Source: an uncultured Micromonospora sp.
Lineage (GTDB): Bacteria > Actinomycetota > Actinomycetes > Mycobacteriales > Micromonosporaceae
DNA: 26,785 bases
NCBI GenBank assembly: GCA_937951935.1
Contig: CALGAM010000094.1
Location: forward strand, 1-26,785
Direction: 5' to 3'
The stretch's first letter is position 1. The number at the start of each line of letters is the position of its first letter. This document shows positions 15,218 to 21,740 of the stretch, one piece after another. The translations under genes and the position numbers were made by a program. Under the pieces are notes generated by a model. It was given only the letters and a program-made list of their open reading frames with translations. It was not told the DNA's origin and ran no database searches.

Positions 15218-15970
15218 TCAACCGCGACGGATCGTCCAGGCGCGCACGCCGCCGACGATGCCGGCGCTGTTCGGCACGACCACCACGTCGTCGCCCATCC
15301 GGGCCAGTTGCTCCGGACGGATCAGCCGGGAGTTGCCACCGCCGAGGTAGAGCCGGTCCCACAGGAACACCGGGCGCAGCCCTTCGACGACGGCCCGGAT
15401 ACGACGGGACCAGAAGGCGTCCCCGAGCCGGCGCCGTTCCGGCTCACCGACGTACGTGTCGTAGGTCATCCCCCACCGGACCGGGGCCTGGGAGAGCTCC
15501 AGGTGCGGAGCGAGCACCCCGCCGTCGAAGAGGGCACAGCCCAGACCGGTGCCGAGGGTCAGCACCAGTTCCAGGCCGGTCCCGGCGACCACCCCGGCGC
15601 CGTGCACCTCCGCGTCGTTGAGCACCAGCGTCGGCAGACCGAACGCCTCGGTGAGCGCGCGCTGCACGTCGAACCCGGACCACTGCGCGACCAGGACCGG
15701 ATCGGGTTTGGTGCGCGGCCCGCCGCGGGTGACGTAGTGCGGCGTCGACACCACCACACCGTGCCGGATCATGCCCGGCATTCCCACGGTGACCCGGTCT
15801 GCCGCCGGAAGCCGGGCCGCGAGGTCGAGCAGCGTCTTGACGAAGAGGCTGGTCGGCAGGGGGTACGGCGTCGGCACCCGGATCGGCCGGGCCCGCATCG
15901 TGCCGGCCTCGTCGAGAACCGACGCCTTGATTCCCCCGCCGCCGCAGTCGATCGCCAGGGTCGTGGTCAC
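15218..15970 (-). CDS. ROK-family sugar kinase, polyphosphate-glucokinase-like
   Basis: 250 residues from GTG 15970, directly before the conserved TLAIDCGGGGIKASVLD (4-20), the phosphate-1 loop of ROK/ASKHA kinases. Other motifs: VTVGMPGMI (60-68), LVLNDAEVHGAG (115-126, with catalytic Asp119), LTLGTGLGCALFDGG (137-151, phosphate-2) and LYLGGGNSRLI (207-217, adenosine or phosphoryl-donor side). The zinc-binding CxCGxxGC segment of many ROK glucokinases is absent, as in polyphosphate glucokinases of actinobacteria, which phosphorylate glucose with polyphosphate or ATP. Donor and sugar are inferred from family resemblance. The gene is divergent from the BON-methyltransferase gene with a 151-base spacer. 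No strong ribosome binding site is visible before the GTG. Confidence 0.85.
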   Translation of the reverse strand: MTTTLAIDCGGGGIKASVLDEAGTMRARPIRVPTPYPLPTSLFVKTLLDLAARLPAADRVTVGMPGMIRHGVVVSTPHYVTRGGPRTKPDPVLVAQWSGFDVQRALTEAFGLPTLVLNDAEVHGAGVVAGTGLELVLTLGTGLGCALFDGGVLAPHLELSQAPVRWGMTYDTYVGEPERRRLGDAFWSRRIRAVVEGLRPVFLWDRLYLGGGNSRLIRPEQLARMGDDVVVVPNSAGIVGGVRAWTIRRG

Positions 15971-16121
15971 CGCATCAGTGTGCGCCCCGTCCCGCGGGCC
16001 CGCCCATCCGGGCACCGGCCGACGTCGACCGCCGGTGGGCGGGCCGGACGGGTCCGCGGACCGCCGGGCACCGCCAGGCATGACCCGGGAGATTCCGGGT
16101 AGGCCGGACGTGGAGGTGGGC

Positions 16122-16844
16122 ATGGTCGCGCAACTGCACAGGGCGCCCTCCGGAGACCGGTTGCGGGCGATCGACGAGTTCCTCAGCATGGCGTACGCCG
16201 ATCTGGTCAAGCACGACGACCGACTGCGTGGGACCGCGGTGGAGGCCAGGTTCGACCGGGGCGTGGCGCACCTGACCGGCGAGGTCGCGGACGCCGACGA
16301 GCTGCGGATGGTACGGACGCTCGTCGGCCGGCTCGCCGGTGTGCTGGCGGTGTGGTCCCGGGTTCGCGTCGCCGGGCGCGACCCGGTCATCGTCGACCTG
16401 GGCTGTGGTGCCACCAAGCAGTACCCGGACAACCTCGGGCTGGACCTGCGGGTGGCGCCCGGGGTCGACGCCCAGGCCGATCTCTCCACGTCGCTGCCGC
16501 TGGCGGACGACTCGGTCGACGTGATCTTCACGGTGCACGTCCTGGAGCACCTGGTCGACTTCCTGACCCTGGTCGACGAGTGTCACCGGGTGCTGCGGCC
16601 GGGCGGCGTCCTGCACGTGATGAGCCCGTGGTGGGGGCACGTCAACGCGGTGGCCGACCCGACCCACGTCCGGCTGCTCGACGTGCAGACCATCAAGCAC
16701 ATCTGCCAGCGCCATCCGGGCGCCCCACGCTGGTACCCGCTGCACGCCGGCTGCGACGGAGCCTCGATCTTCGCCGACCTGACCCCGCTGGGGCCGGACG
16801 ATCCCGGCCCCGACCCGTCCCACCTGGCCCGGTTCTTCGACTGA
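16122..16844 (+). CDS. BON domain fused to a class I SAM methyltransferase
   Basis: 240 residues from ATG 16122, with GGAGG (16112-16116) five bases upstream; ATG 16080 would add 14 residues. Residues about 23-85 match a BON domain: a helix, then AVEARFDRGVAHLTGEVADADELRMVRTLVGRLAGVLAV and VRVAG, the usual V-x-x-G-V-x-x-L-x-G-x-V pattern. A type 11 methyltransferase core follows: VIVDLGCGATKQYPDNLGLD (89-108), DDSVDVIFTVHVLEHLVDF (129-147) and ECHRVLRPGGVLHVMSP (153-169). No signal peptide is seen, although BON domains are best known from periplasmic lipid-binding proteins such as OsmY. The methyl acceptor is unknown; the BON part may target the enzyme to lipid or a partner. The motif I loop is short and intact. 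Confidence 0.86.
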   Translation: MVAQLHRAPSGDRLRAIDEFLSMAYADLVKHDDRLRGTAVEARFDRGVAHLTGEVADADELRMVRTLVGRLAGVLAVWSRVRVAGRDPVIVDLGCGATKQYPDNLGLDLRVAPGVDAQADLSTSLPLADDSVDVIFTVHVLEHLVDFLTLVDECHRVLRPGGVLHVMSPWWGHVNAVADPTHVRLLDVQTIKHICQRHPGAPRWYPLHAGCDGASIFADLTPLGPDDPGPDPSHLARFFD

Positions 16845-16870
16845 CCGACCCACCCGGCGCGCCGCCGGGG

Positions 16871-16912
16871 CCTGCCCGCGGTCGTGCGACCCGGCAGGGC
16901 ATGCCGGGCAGG
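16871..16912 (+). terminator. Overlapping hairpins after the BON-methyltransferase gene
   Basis: CCCGGCA (16890-16896) pairs with TGCCGGG (16902-16908) around GGGCA. A longer-range arm CCTGCCCG (16871-16878) can pair with CGGGCAGG (16905-16912), so two folds compete. Likely terminator ahead of the oxidoreductase gene. Confidence 0.4.
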
Positions 16913-16965
16913 TCGGCGGGAACGCACCGGGGGTGGCAACGGACGCGACGGTGGGGAGGAGAACC

Positions 16966-17901
16966 ATGCGCGCGGTGATGGCGGAGTCGTACGGGGCGAT
17001 GCCGGAGGTCCGGGACGTACCGGAACCGTCGCCGGTCGGCGGCGACGTGAAGATCGAGGTCCGGGCGTCCTCCCTGAACGCGTACGACGCGAAGCTCGTC
17101 GGCGGCTATCTCGACGGCGAACTGGAACACCAGTTCCCGGTGGTGCTCGGCCGGGACTTCGCCGGCATCATCACCGAGGTCGGTCCGGGTGTGTCGGGTT
17201 TCATGCCCGGAGAGAAGGTCTTCGGCGTCGTCGCCAAGCCCCGGCTCGGCGACGGCTCGTTCAGCGAGTACGTGGTGGTGCCGACGGAGGTCGGCCTGGC
17301 GCCGATGCCGGCCGGGATCGACTACCGGGCCGCCGGAGTGCTCGGTCTGGCCGGTGTCGCCGCCCTGGCCTGCGTGGACGCGGTGGCACCCGGGCACGGT
17401 GAGCTGGTTCTGATCTCCGGCGCGACCGGTGGCGTCGGCCACTACGCCGTGCAGCTTGCCGCCGCCCGGGGTGCCTCGGTGATCGCCACCGCCGCGCCCG
17501 GCCCGCAGTCGGACCTGATGCACGAGTTGGGGGCCGCGCACACCGTCGACCACCGGGGCGACCTGGCCGCCCAGGTGCGGCGGTTGGCTCCGGCCGGGGT
17601 CGACGCCGTCGTGCACCTGGCCGGCGATCCGGGGCTGCTCGCCGACCTGCTGGTACCGGGCGGGCGGTTCGCCTCCAGCCTCGGCGTCGGTCCCGGGGAA
17701 CTCGGCGGTCGGGACGTGAGCGCCACCGCGATCGAGGCGGTGCCGGACCGGATCGTCCTGGAACACCTCGCCACCGAGGTCGCGGCCGACCGGCTCCGGC
17801 CGTCGATCGCCCGGACCTACCTGCTCGACGAGGTGCCGCAGGCGTTCGCGGACTTCAACAACGGCGGGACGGTCGGCAAGATCGCGGTCGCGGTGGGTTG
17901 A
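16966..17901 (+). CDS. NAD(P)-dependent quinone-oxidoreductase-like protein (MDR family)
   Basis: 311 residues from ATG 16966, chosen because GGGAGGAG ends four bases upstream; ATG 16933 has no such site. This is a zinc-free medium-chain dehydrogenase/reductase. The GroES-like N-terminal part includes EVRASSLNAYDAKLVGG (31-47), FPVVLGRDFAGIITEVGPGV (57-76) and FSEYVVVP (99-106). The catalytic-zinc Cys of alcohol dehydrogenases is missing, and the structural-zinc Cys cluster is absent. The Rossmann part has the nucleotide loop LVLISGATGGVGHYAVQLAAARGA (147-170). The MDR pattern of NADPH:quinone reductases (QOR) fits. The substrate cannot be read. It converges on the hydrolase gene; the TetR regulator further on controls, if anything, the divergent hydrolase rather than this gene. 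Confidence 0.9.
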   Translation: MRAVMAESYGAMPEVRDVPEPSPVGGDVKIEVRASSLNAYDAKLVGGYLDGELEHQFPVVLGRDFAGIITEVGPGVSGFMPGEKVFGVVAKPRLGDGSFSEYVVVPTEVGLAPMPAGIDYRAAGVLGLAGVAALACVDAVAPGHGELVLISGATGGVGHYAVQLAAARGASVIATAAPGPQSDLMHELGAAHTVDHRGDLAAQVRRLAPAGVDAVVHLAGDPGLLADLLVPGGRFASSLGVGPGELGGRDVSATAIEAVPDRIVLEHLATEVAADRLRPSIARTYLLDEVPQAFADFNNGGTVGKIAVAVG

Positions 17902-17947
17902 GCGACGCGGCGGGGACGGACCCGGCCGGTCGGCGGGCCCGGGGACG

Positions 17948-18793
17948 TCAGCGGTTGCTGGGCAGCGGGCGGCGCAACCTCGCCGCCTGGCACGCCCAGT
18001 CGAGCGCGTAGTCGGCCACCTCTTCCCAGCCGGGCTGGCCGAGGCTGTGGTGCGGCCGGCCGGGGAACTCCCGGTAGCCGGTGATCGCGGTGGACTTCCG
18101 GTACCGCCCGGCGGTCGCCCTGCTGATCGTCGGCGGTGTCACGCGGTCGGCGCCGTCGGCGATCAGCAGCAGCGGCGCCCGCGACGCGTTGCCGAAGTCG
18201 ACCCGCAACGCCGTACGAGGGTTGAGGCTCGCCGTCGCGGCCTCGAACAGCACGTTGCCGGCGGCCGGTACGGCGTACCGGTGGTAGACCCGCTCGGCCT
18301 CCTCGCGGGACATCGTCTGGGTGAAGGCGTGGTGGAACTCGTCGAAGGCCAGCGGTACGGCCCGGTGCCGGTTCCTGGGGTTGCGCAGCACCGGCAGGCT
18401 CGCCTTCACCGTCGACACCGGCAGCCGCAGCACCCCCCGGATCGGGGCGGTGTCGATGGCCACCCCCGCGGCGCCGAGTCCCCGGTCGAGCAGCAACTGG
18501 GTGAACGCGCCACCGAAGCAGTGGCCCATGATGATCGGTGGCGTGTCCAGGCTCCGGACGATGTCCTCGTAGTGGTCGACGATCCGGGCGGTGTCCAGGT
18601 CGGCGAGCGCGGCCGGGTTGCGCCGCACCTCCTCCGCCGCCTCCTCCAGCCCGGGCCAGGCGGGCGTGAGGACCCGGAATCCCGCACGCCGGTAGCGCTC
18701 CGCCCACTGCTCCCAGCTACGCGGGGTCAGCCACATCCCGTGGATCAGGACGATGCTGTCGGGTGGGGTCGGTTCTGCGGGGATGAGGGGCAT
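17948..18793 (-). CDS. Alpha/beta hydrolase with a Cys in the nucleophile elbow
   Basis: 281 residues from ATG 18793 (AGAGGA about four bases upstream). Alpha/beta hydrolase fold: oxyanion segment VLIHGMWLTPRSWEQW (15-30), nucleophile elbow IIMGHCFGGAFTQ (87-99), acid LLLIADGADRVTPP (208-221, Asp216 likely) and PGRPHHSLGQPGWEEV (244-259, His248 or His249). The elbow residue is Cys92, read from TGC, where most members have Ser. Dienelactone hydrolases also use Cys, so activity is possible. A GPI-like or esterase role is not decidable. Its start is 139 bases from the start of the divergent TetR gene, so the regulator probably represses it. Confidence 0.88.
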   Translation of the reverse strand: MPLIPAEPTPPDSIVLIHGMWLTPRSWEQWAERYRRAGFRVLTPAWPGLEEAAEEVRRNPAALADLDTARIVDHYEDIVRSLDTPPIIMGHCFGGAFTQLLLDRGLGAAGVAIDTAPIRGVLRLPVSTVKASLPVLRNPRNRHRAVPLAFDEFHHAFTQTMSREEAERVYHRYAVPAAGNVLFEAATASLNPRTALRVDFGNASRAPLLLIADGADRVTPPTISRATAGRYRKSTAITGYREFPGRPHHSLGQPGWEEVADYALDWACQAARLRRPLPSNR

Positions 18794-18815
18794 GATGTCC
18801 TCTTCTGAGCGGTAG

Positions 18816-18830
18816 CGGCCGGTGTGGCCG
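18816..18830. promoter_or_regulatory. Candidate operator between hydrolase and TetR genes
   Basis: CGGCC-GGTGT-GGCCG is a 15-base inverted repeat in the 139-base spacer between divergent starts (18793 and 18933), where a TetR regulator would normally bind. Short GC dyads are common in this DNA, so support is weak. Confidence 0.3.
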
Positions 18831-18932
18831 GCACGGCGAACTGGACCGCCGGTCGGATACCCGGCCCCGCCGGCGCCATTCCGGGCCGGCACGACGGGCC
18901 GGCCGGCGATGACGGTCGGGAGAATGACCGGG

Positions 18933-19799
18933 GTGACGACGGAGTACAGCGGCACCGGTGATCCGAAGCGGAGCATGGAACTGCTCTGGGGCGAGCCCGA
19001 CCGCCCCCGGCGTGGGCCGAAACCGAGGCTGACCGTGGCCCAGATCGTCCGGGCCGCGATCGAGATCGCCGACGCGGAGGGACTGGCCGGGCTCTCCATG
19101 CGGCGGGTCGCCGATCACCTCGGGGTCACCGCGATGTCCCTCTACACCTACATCCCCGGCAAGGCGGAACTGCTCGACGTCATGCTCGACACGGTGTACG
19201 GCGAGGACGTCGACCCGCCGACGGCGACGCGACGGCCGCCGGAGGGGACGACAGCCGGTGACCAGACCGGCGCCACGGAGACGGCCGCCGGGGTGGGCTG
19301 GCGGGCCCGGCTCGAACGACTGGCGCGGCAGAACTACGCCCGCTACCGGCGTCACCCCTGGCTGCTCCAGGTCGCGACCAGCCGCCCGGTCCTCGGGCCG
19401 AACCTGCTGGCCCGGTGGGACCGGGAGCTCGCCGCGATCGACGGGCTCGGCCTCACCGACATCGAGATGGACCTGCTGATCACCCTGCTCGGCGACTACG
19501 TGCACGGGGCGGCCCGCGCCGCGGTCGAGGCGGACCAGGCCGAGCAGCGCACCGGGATGACCGACGAGCAGTGGTGGCGCTCGTACGGTCCGCTGCTGGC
19601 ACAGGTCATCGACGTCGCACGCTTCCCGGTGGCGGCCCGGGTCGGCGAGACGGCCGGGGTCGAGTACCAGGCGGCCACCGACCCGGCCCGGTCGTTCGAG
19701 TTCGGCCTGCCCCGGGTGTTGGACGGGATCGAGGCGTACGTCCGGGCCCGGGCGGCGGCGCGGGCGACGGACCGGGAGGTCGGCGACCCGCCCGCCTGA
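18933..19799 (+). CDS. TetR/AcrR-family transcriptional regulator
   Basis: 288 residues from GTG 18933; ATG 18924 and 18909 are alternatives, but a GGGAG sits ten bases before 18933 and only about one base before 18924. The N-terminus (TTEYSGTGDPKRSMELLWG) resembles other actinobacterial TetR proteins. DNA-binding domain at about 34-80: LTVAQIVRAAIEIADAEGL, then MRRVADHLGVTAMSLYTYIPGKAELLDVM, with the HTH in RVADHLGVTAMSLYTY. A 30-residue low-complexity linker (about 92-122, T, P and G rich) precedes the helical ligand-binding domain (about 124-272). These regulators usually act on a divergent neighbour, here the alpha/beta hydrolase. Ligand unknown. Confidence 0.9.
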   Translation: MTTEYSGTGDPKRSMELLWGEPDRPRRGPKPRLTVAQIVRAAIEIADAEGLAGLSMRRVADHLGVTAMSLYTYIPGKAELLDVMLDTVYGEDVDPPTATRRPPEGTTAGDQTGATETAAGVGWRARLERLARQNYARYRRHPWLLQVATSRPVLGPNLLARWDRELAAIDGLGLTDIEMDLLITLLGDYVHGAARAAVEADQAEQRTGMTDEQWWRSYGPLLAQVIDVARFPVAARVGETAGVEYQAATDPARSFEFGLPRVLDGIEAYVRARAAARATDREVGDPPA

Positions 19800-19827
19800 C
19801 AGCGTGTTGTCCGGGTCACAGCCGGGA

Positions 19828-19848
19828 ATTGAGTCGACCCGACTCAAG
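19828..19848. promoter_or_regulatory. HAIR element (HspR operator) upstream of hsp20
   Basis: ATTGAGT (19828-19834), seven spacer bases, then ACTCAAG (19842-19848). The HspR consensus inverted repeat is CTTGAGT-N7-ACTCAAG, so 13 of 14 arm bases match, with the correct spacer. It ends 56 bases before the Hsp20 ATG and is the clearest regulatory site in the window. Confidence 0.88.
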
Positions 19849-19904
19849 TTGTCATGGATGCCGGTCGAGGCGACCGGCCGGAAGGCACCTGAGGGAGGGG
19901 CACC

Positions 19905-20405
19905 ATGAGCGTTCTGTCACTGTGGACCCGGCGTGACCCGTTCGCGGAGTTCGACACCCTGATCCGTGAGGCCTTCGACGCCGTCGCGACCCGGCCGACC
20001 ACCCGGCTGACCGGCTTCACCCCGGCCGCCGAGATCGTCCGGGACGGCGACGACGCGGTGGTCCGGGTCGAGCTTCCGGGGTTGGACGTCGAGAAGGACG
20101 TGACGGTCGAGGTCGACCGCGGCCACCTGGTCGTCCGTGGTGAGCGCCGCGACGAGCGGTCCGAGGAGCACGACGGCCGGACCCTGCGCGAGCTCCGGTA
20201 CGGCTCGTTCCACCGGTCGTTCCGGCTGCCGACCCACGTCACGGCGGACGCGATCAGCGCCTCGTACGACGCGGGGGTGCTGCACATCCGCGTCGCCGGT
20301 GCGTACGCCGGCACCGGAGCCCAGCGGATCGCCGTCACCTCCGGCAGGCCGACCGCCCCGGCGCTCGAGTCGGGTGAGGGCGCGGCCGAGGCGAAGGCGG
20401 CCTGA
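19905..20405 (+). CDS. Hsp20/alpha-crystallin small heat-shock protein
   Basis: 166 residues. ATP-independent holdase that binds unfolding proteins in the cytoplasm. The alpha-crystallin domain spans about 39-140: FTPAAEIVRDGDDAVVRVELPGLD (38-61), VEVDRGHLVVRGERR (68-82), SFHRSFRLPTHVTADAISASYDAGVLHIRV (101-130), ending in the A-x-x-x-G-V-L motif. The C-terminal tail is Ala/Glu-rich and lacks a clear IxI/V anchor. ATG 19905 has GGGAGG (19893-19898) upstream. The HAIR element puts it under HspR repression, like hsp20/acr2 of Mycobacterium. It is a single gene, followed by a strong terminator. Confidence 0.96.
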   Translation: MSVLSLWTRRDPFAEFDTLIREAFDAVATRPTTRLTGFTPAAEIVRDGDDAVVRVELPGLDVEKDVTVEVDRGHLVVRGERRDERSEEHDGRTLRELRYGSFHRSFRLPTHVTADAISASYDAGVLHIRVAGAYAGTGAQRIAVTSGRPTAPALESGEGAAEAKAA

Positions 20406-20439
20406 CCACCGGACGACCTCGACGATGGGACAGCGAACC

Positions 20440-20470
20440 CGGGCCCGGCCACGTCCCTCGGCCGGGCCCG
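20440..20470. terminator. Strong bidirectional terminator hairpin
   Basis: CGGGCCCGGCC (20440-20450) pairs perfectly with GGCCGGGCCCG (20460-20470) around the 9-base loop ACGTCCCTC: an 11-bp all-GC stem between convergent hsp20 and ADP-ribosylglycohydrolase genes. No T-run. Confidence 0.75.
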
Positions 20471-20561
20471 CGCCGTCCCTCGGCACGTCTCCGGCGGCGA
20501 GCCCGGGCGTGACCGGAAGCCGCCGGGCGCCGGGACCCGGCGCCGCGCGGTCGTCGGGCGC

Positions 20562-21542
20562 TCACCACCGGCTGCTCAACACGTCCGCGGCGGCGAGAAA
20601 CTCGTCGGCGAACTGCAGCCGGGCGCGCCAGCGCTCGGGCACGGCGGCAAGCCCGTCCCGGACGCCGAGCAGGCCCCCCGCGATCGCGGCGTTGGTGTCG
20701 GTGTCGCCGCCGAGCCGGGCGACGTCGATCACCACCTCGGGCAGGGCTCGGGGGTCGAGCAGCGCCGCGACGCCGAGACTGAGCGAGTCGAGTACGTAGC
20801 CCCGGCCGCCGTCGGGAAGCGGGGACCGCCCGGTGGTGGCGACCTCGACGAGGTTCAACCGTCGGCCGGACGCGATCGAGTCCGCGACGTCGTCACCGCC
20901 CAGCCGGACAGCCACCTCGTGGCCCACGCCGACCGCCTCCGTCGGGCCCGCGCCGGTCAGCAGCGCGGCGGCGATCTCGTTGTAGGCCGCGCAGGCGACG
21001 GTACACCGCGGGTCGTCGTGGGTGATCGCCGAGATCTCCATCGACTCCCGGATCCGACGCTCCTGGTCGGGGACGGCCAGAGCGGTCGGCAGGCAGCGCA
21101 TCAGCGAGCCGTTGCCGGCCTGGCCCTTCCCCGCCCCGGCCCGACGCGGATCCCCGGTCTGCTGGTAGCGCCGCAGCCCGGTGGCGGTCGCCCCACCGTA
21201 GTCCCGGGGCCGGCTGCCCGGCCGGCGCCCCGGCCACTCACCGCGCCACCACCGGACCATGTGGTCGGCCGCGGACCGGACCACGTCGCCGCCGGGTGAG
21301 AGGTACGCCAACAGCACGGCACGGGTCAGGTCGGTGTCGTCGGTGGCGTGCCCCGCCGGCCACCCGAACCTCCCGCCGCCGATGATCTCCCGGACACCCT
21401 CCGGGTACTCCGCGTGGATCTCGGCCCAGGACATGAACTCGGCGGTCGCGCCGAGTGAGTCGCCCGCGTGTACCCCGATCAGCCCACCGGCGACCCGGTC
21501 CCGCAGGGCCGGGTCGGCGGTTCCCGCCGAGTGTTCACCCAT
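20562..21542 (-). CDS. ADP-ribosylglycohydrolase-family protein
   Basis: 326 residues, near the 300 or so of DraG-like enzymes. The family uses a binuclear Mg2+/Mn2+ site to remove ADP-ribose from proteins or small molecules. Seen: GGLIGVHAGDSLGATAEFMSW (19-39, the conserved N-terminal G-x-x-x-GD-x-x-G), HATDDTDLT (65-73, first metal motif), QAGNGSLMRCLP (141-152), THDDPRC (174-180) and LGGDTDTNAAIAGGLLG (277-293, second metal motif). All metal-binding Asp positions expected for the family are present, so it should be active. Substrate is unknown. ATG 21542 has no strong ribosome binding site. It is divergent from the thioesterase gene; a role in the peptide cluster is not indicated. Confidence 0.92.
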   Translation of the reverse strand: MGEHSAGTADPALRDRVAGGLIGVHAGDSLGATAEFMSWAEIHAEYPEGVREIIGGGRFGWPAGHATDDTDLTRAVLLAYLSPGGDVVRSAADHMVRWWRGEWPGRRPGSRPRDYGGATATGLRRYQQTGDPRRAGAGKGQAGNGSLMRCLPTALAVPDQERRIRESMEISAITHDDPRCTVACAAYNEIAAALLTGAGPTEAVGVGHEVAVRLGGDDVADSIASGRRLNLVEVATTGRSPLPDGGRGYVLDSLSLGVAALLDPRALPEVVIDVARLGGDTDTNAAIAGGLLGVRDGLAAVPERWRARLQFADEFLAAADVLSSRW

Positions 21543-21740
21543 CCGGCCATCATGCCGGACGGCGCGGACACGCCGCCTCCCCCGGCGCCATCCCCGGTCC
21601 ATGGGCGACGATCCATGATCGACAGACGTCAGACCACTGTGGCAAAATGGCGCCCACTGCTCCAGCCGAATGGTGACCACCATCACGCCGGGGCCACGCC
21701 CGACCCGGCATGCGGTCCGGTTGGCCTCGCGGGGGACGGG

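Noticed and set aside
20562..21542. ADP-ribosylglycohydrolase as a toxin-antitoxin or defence partner
   Set aside because: No ADP-ribosyltransferase or other toxin gene is adjacent, so the link has no support in this window.
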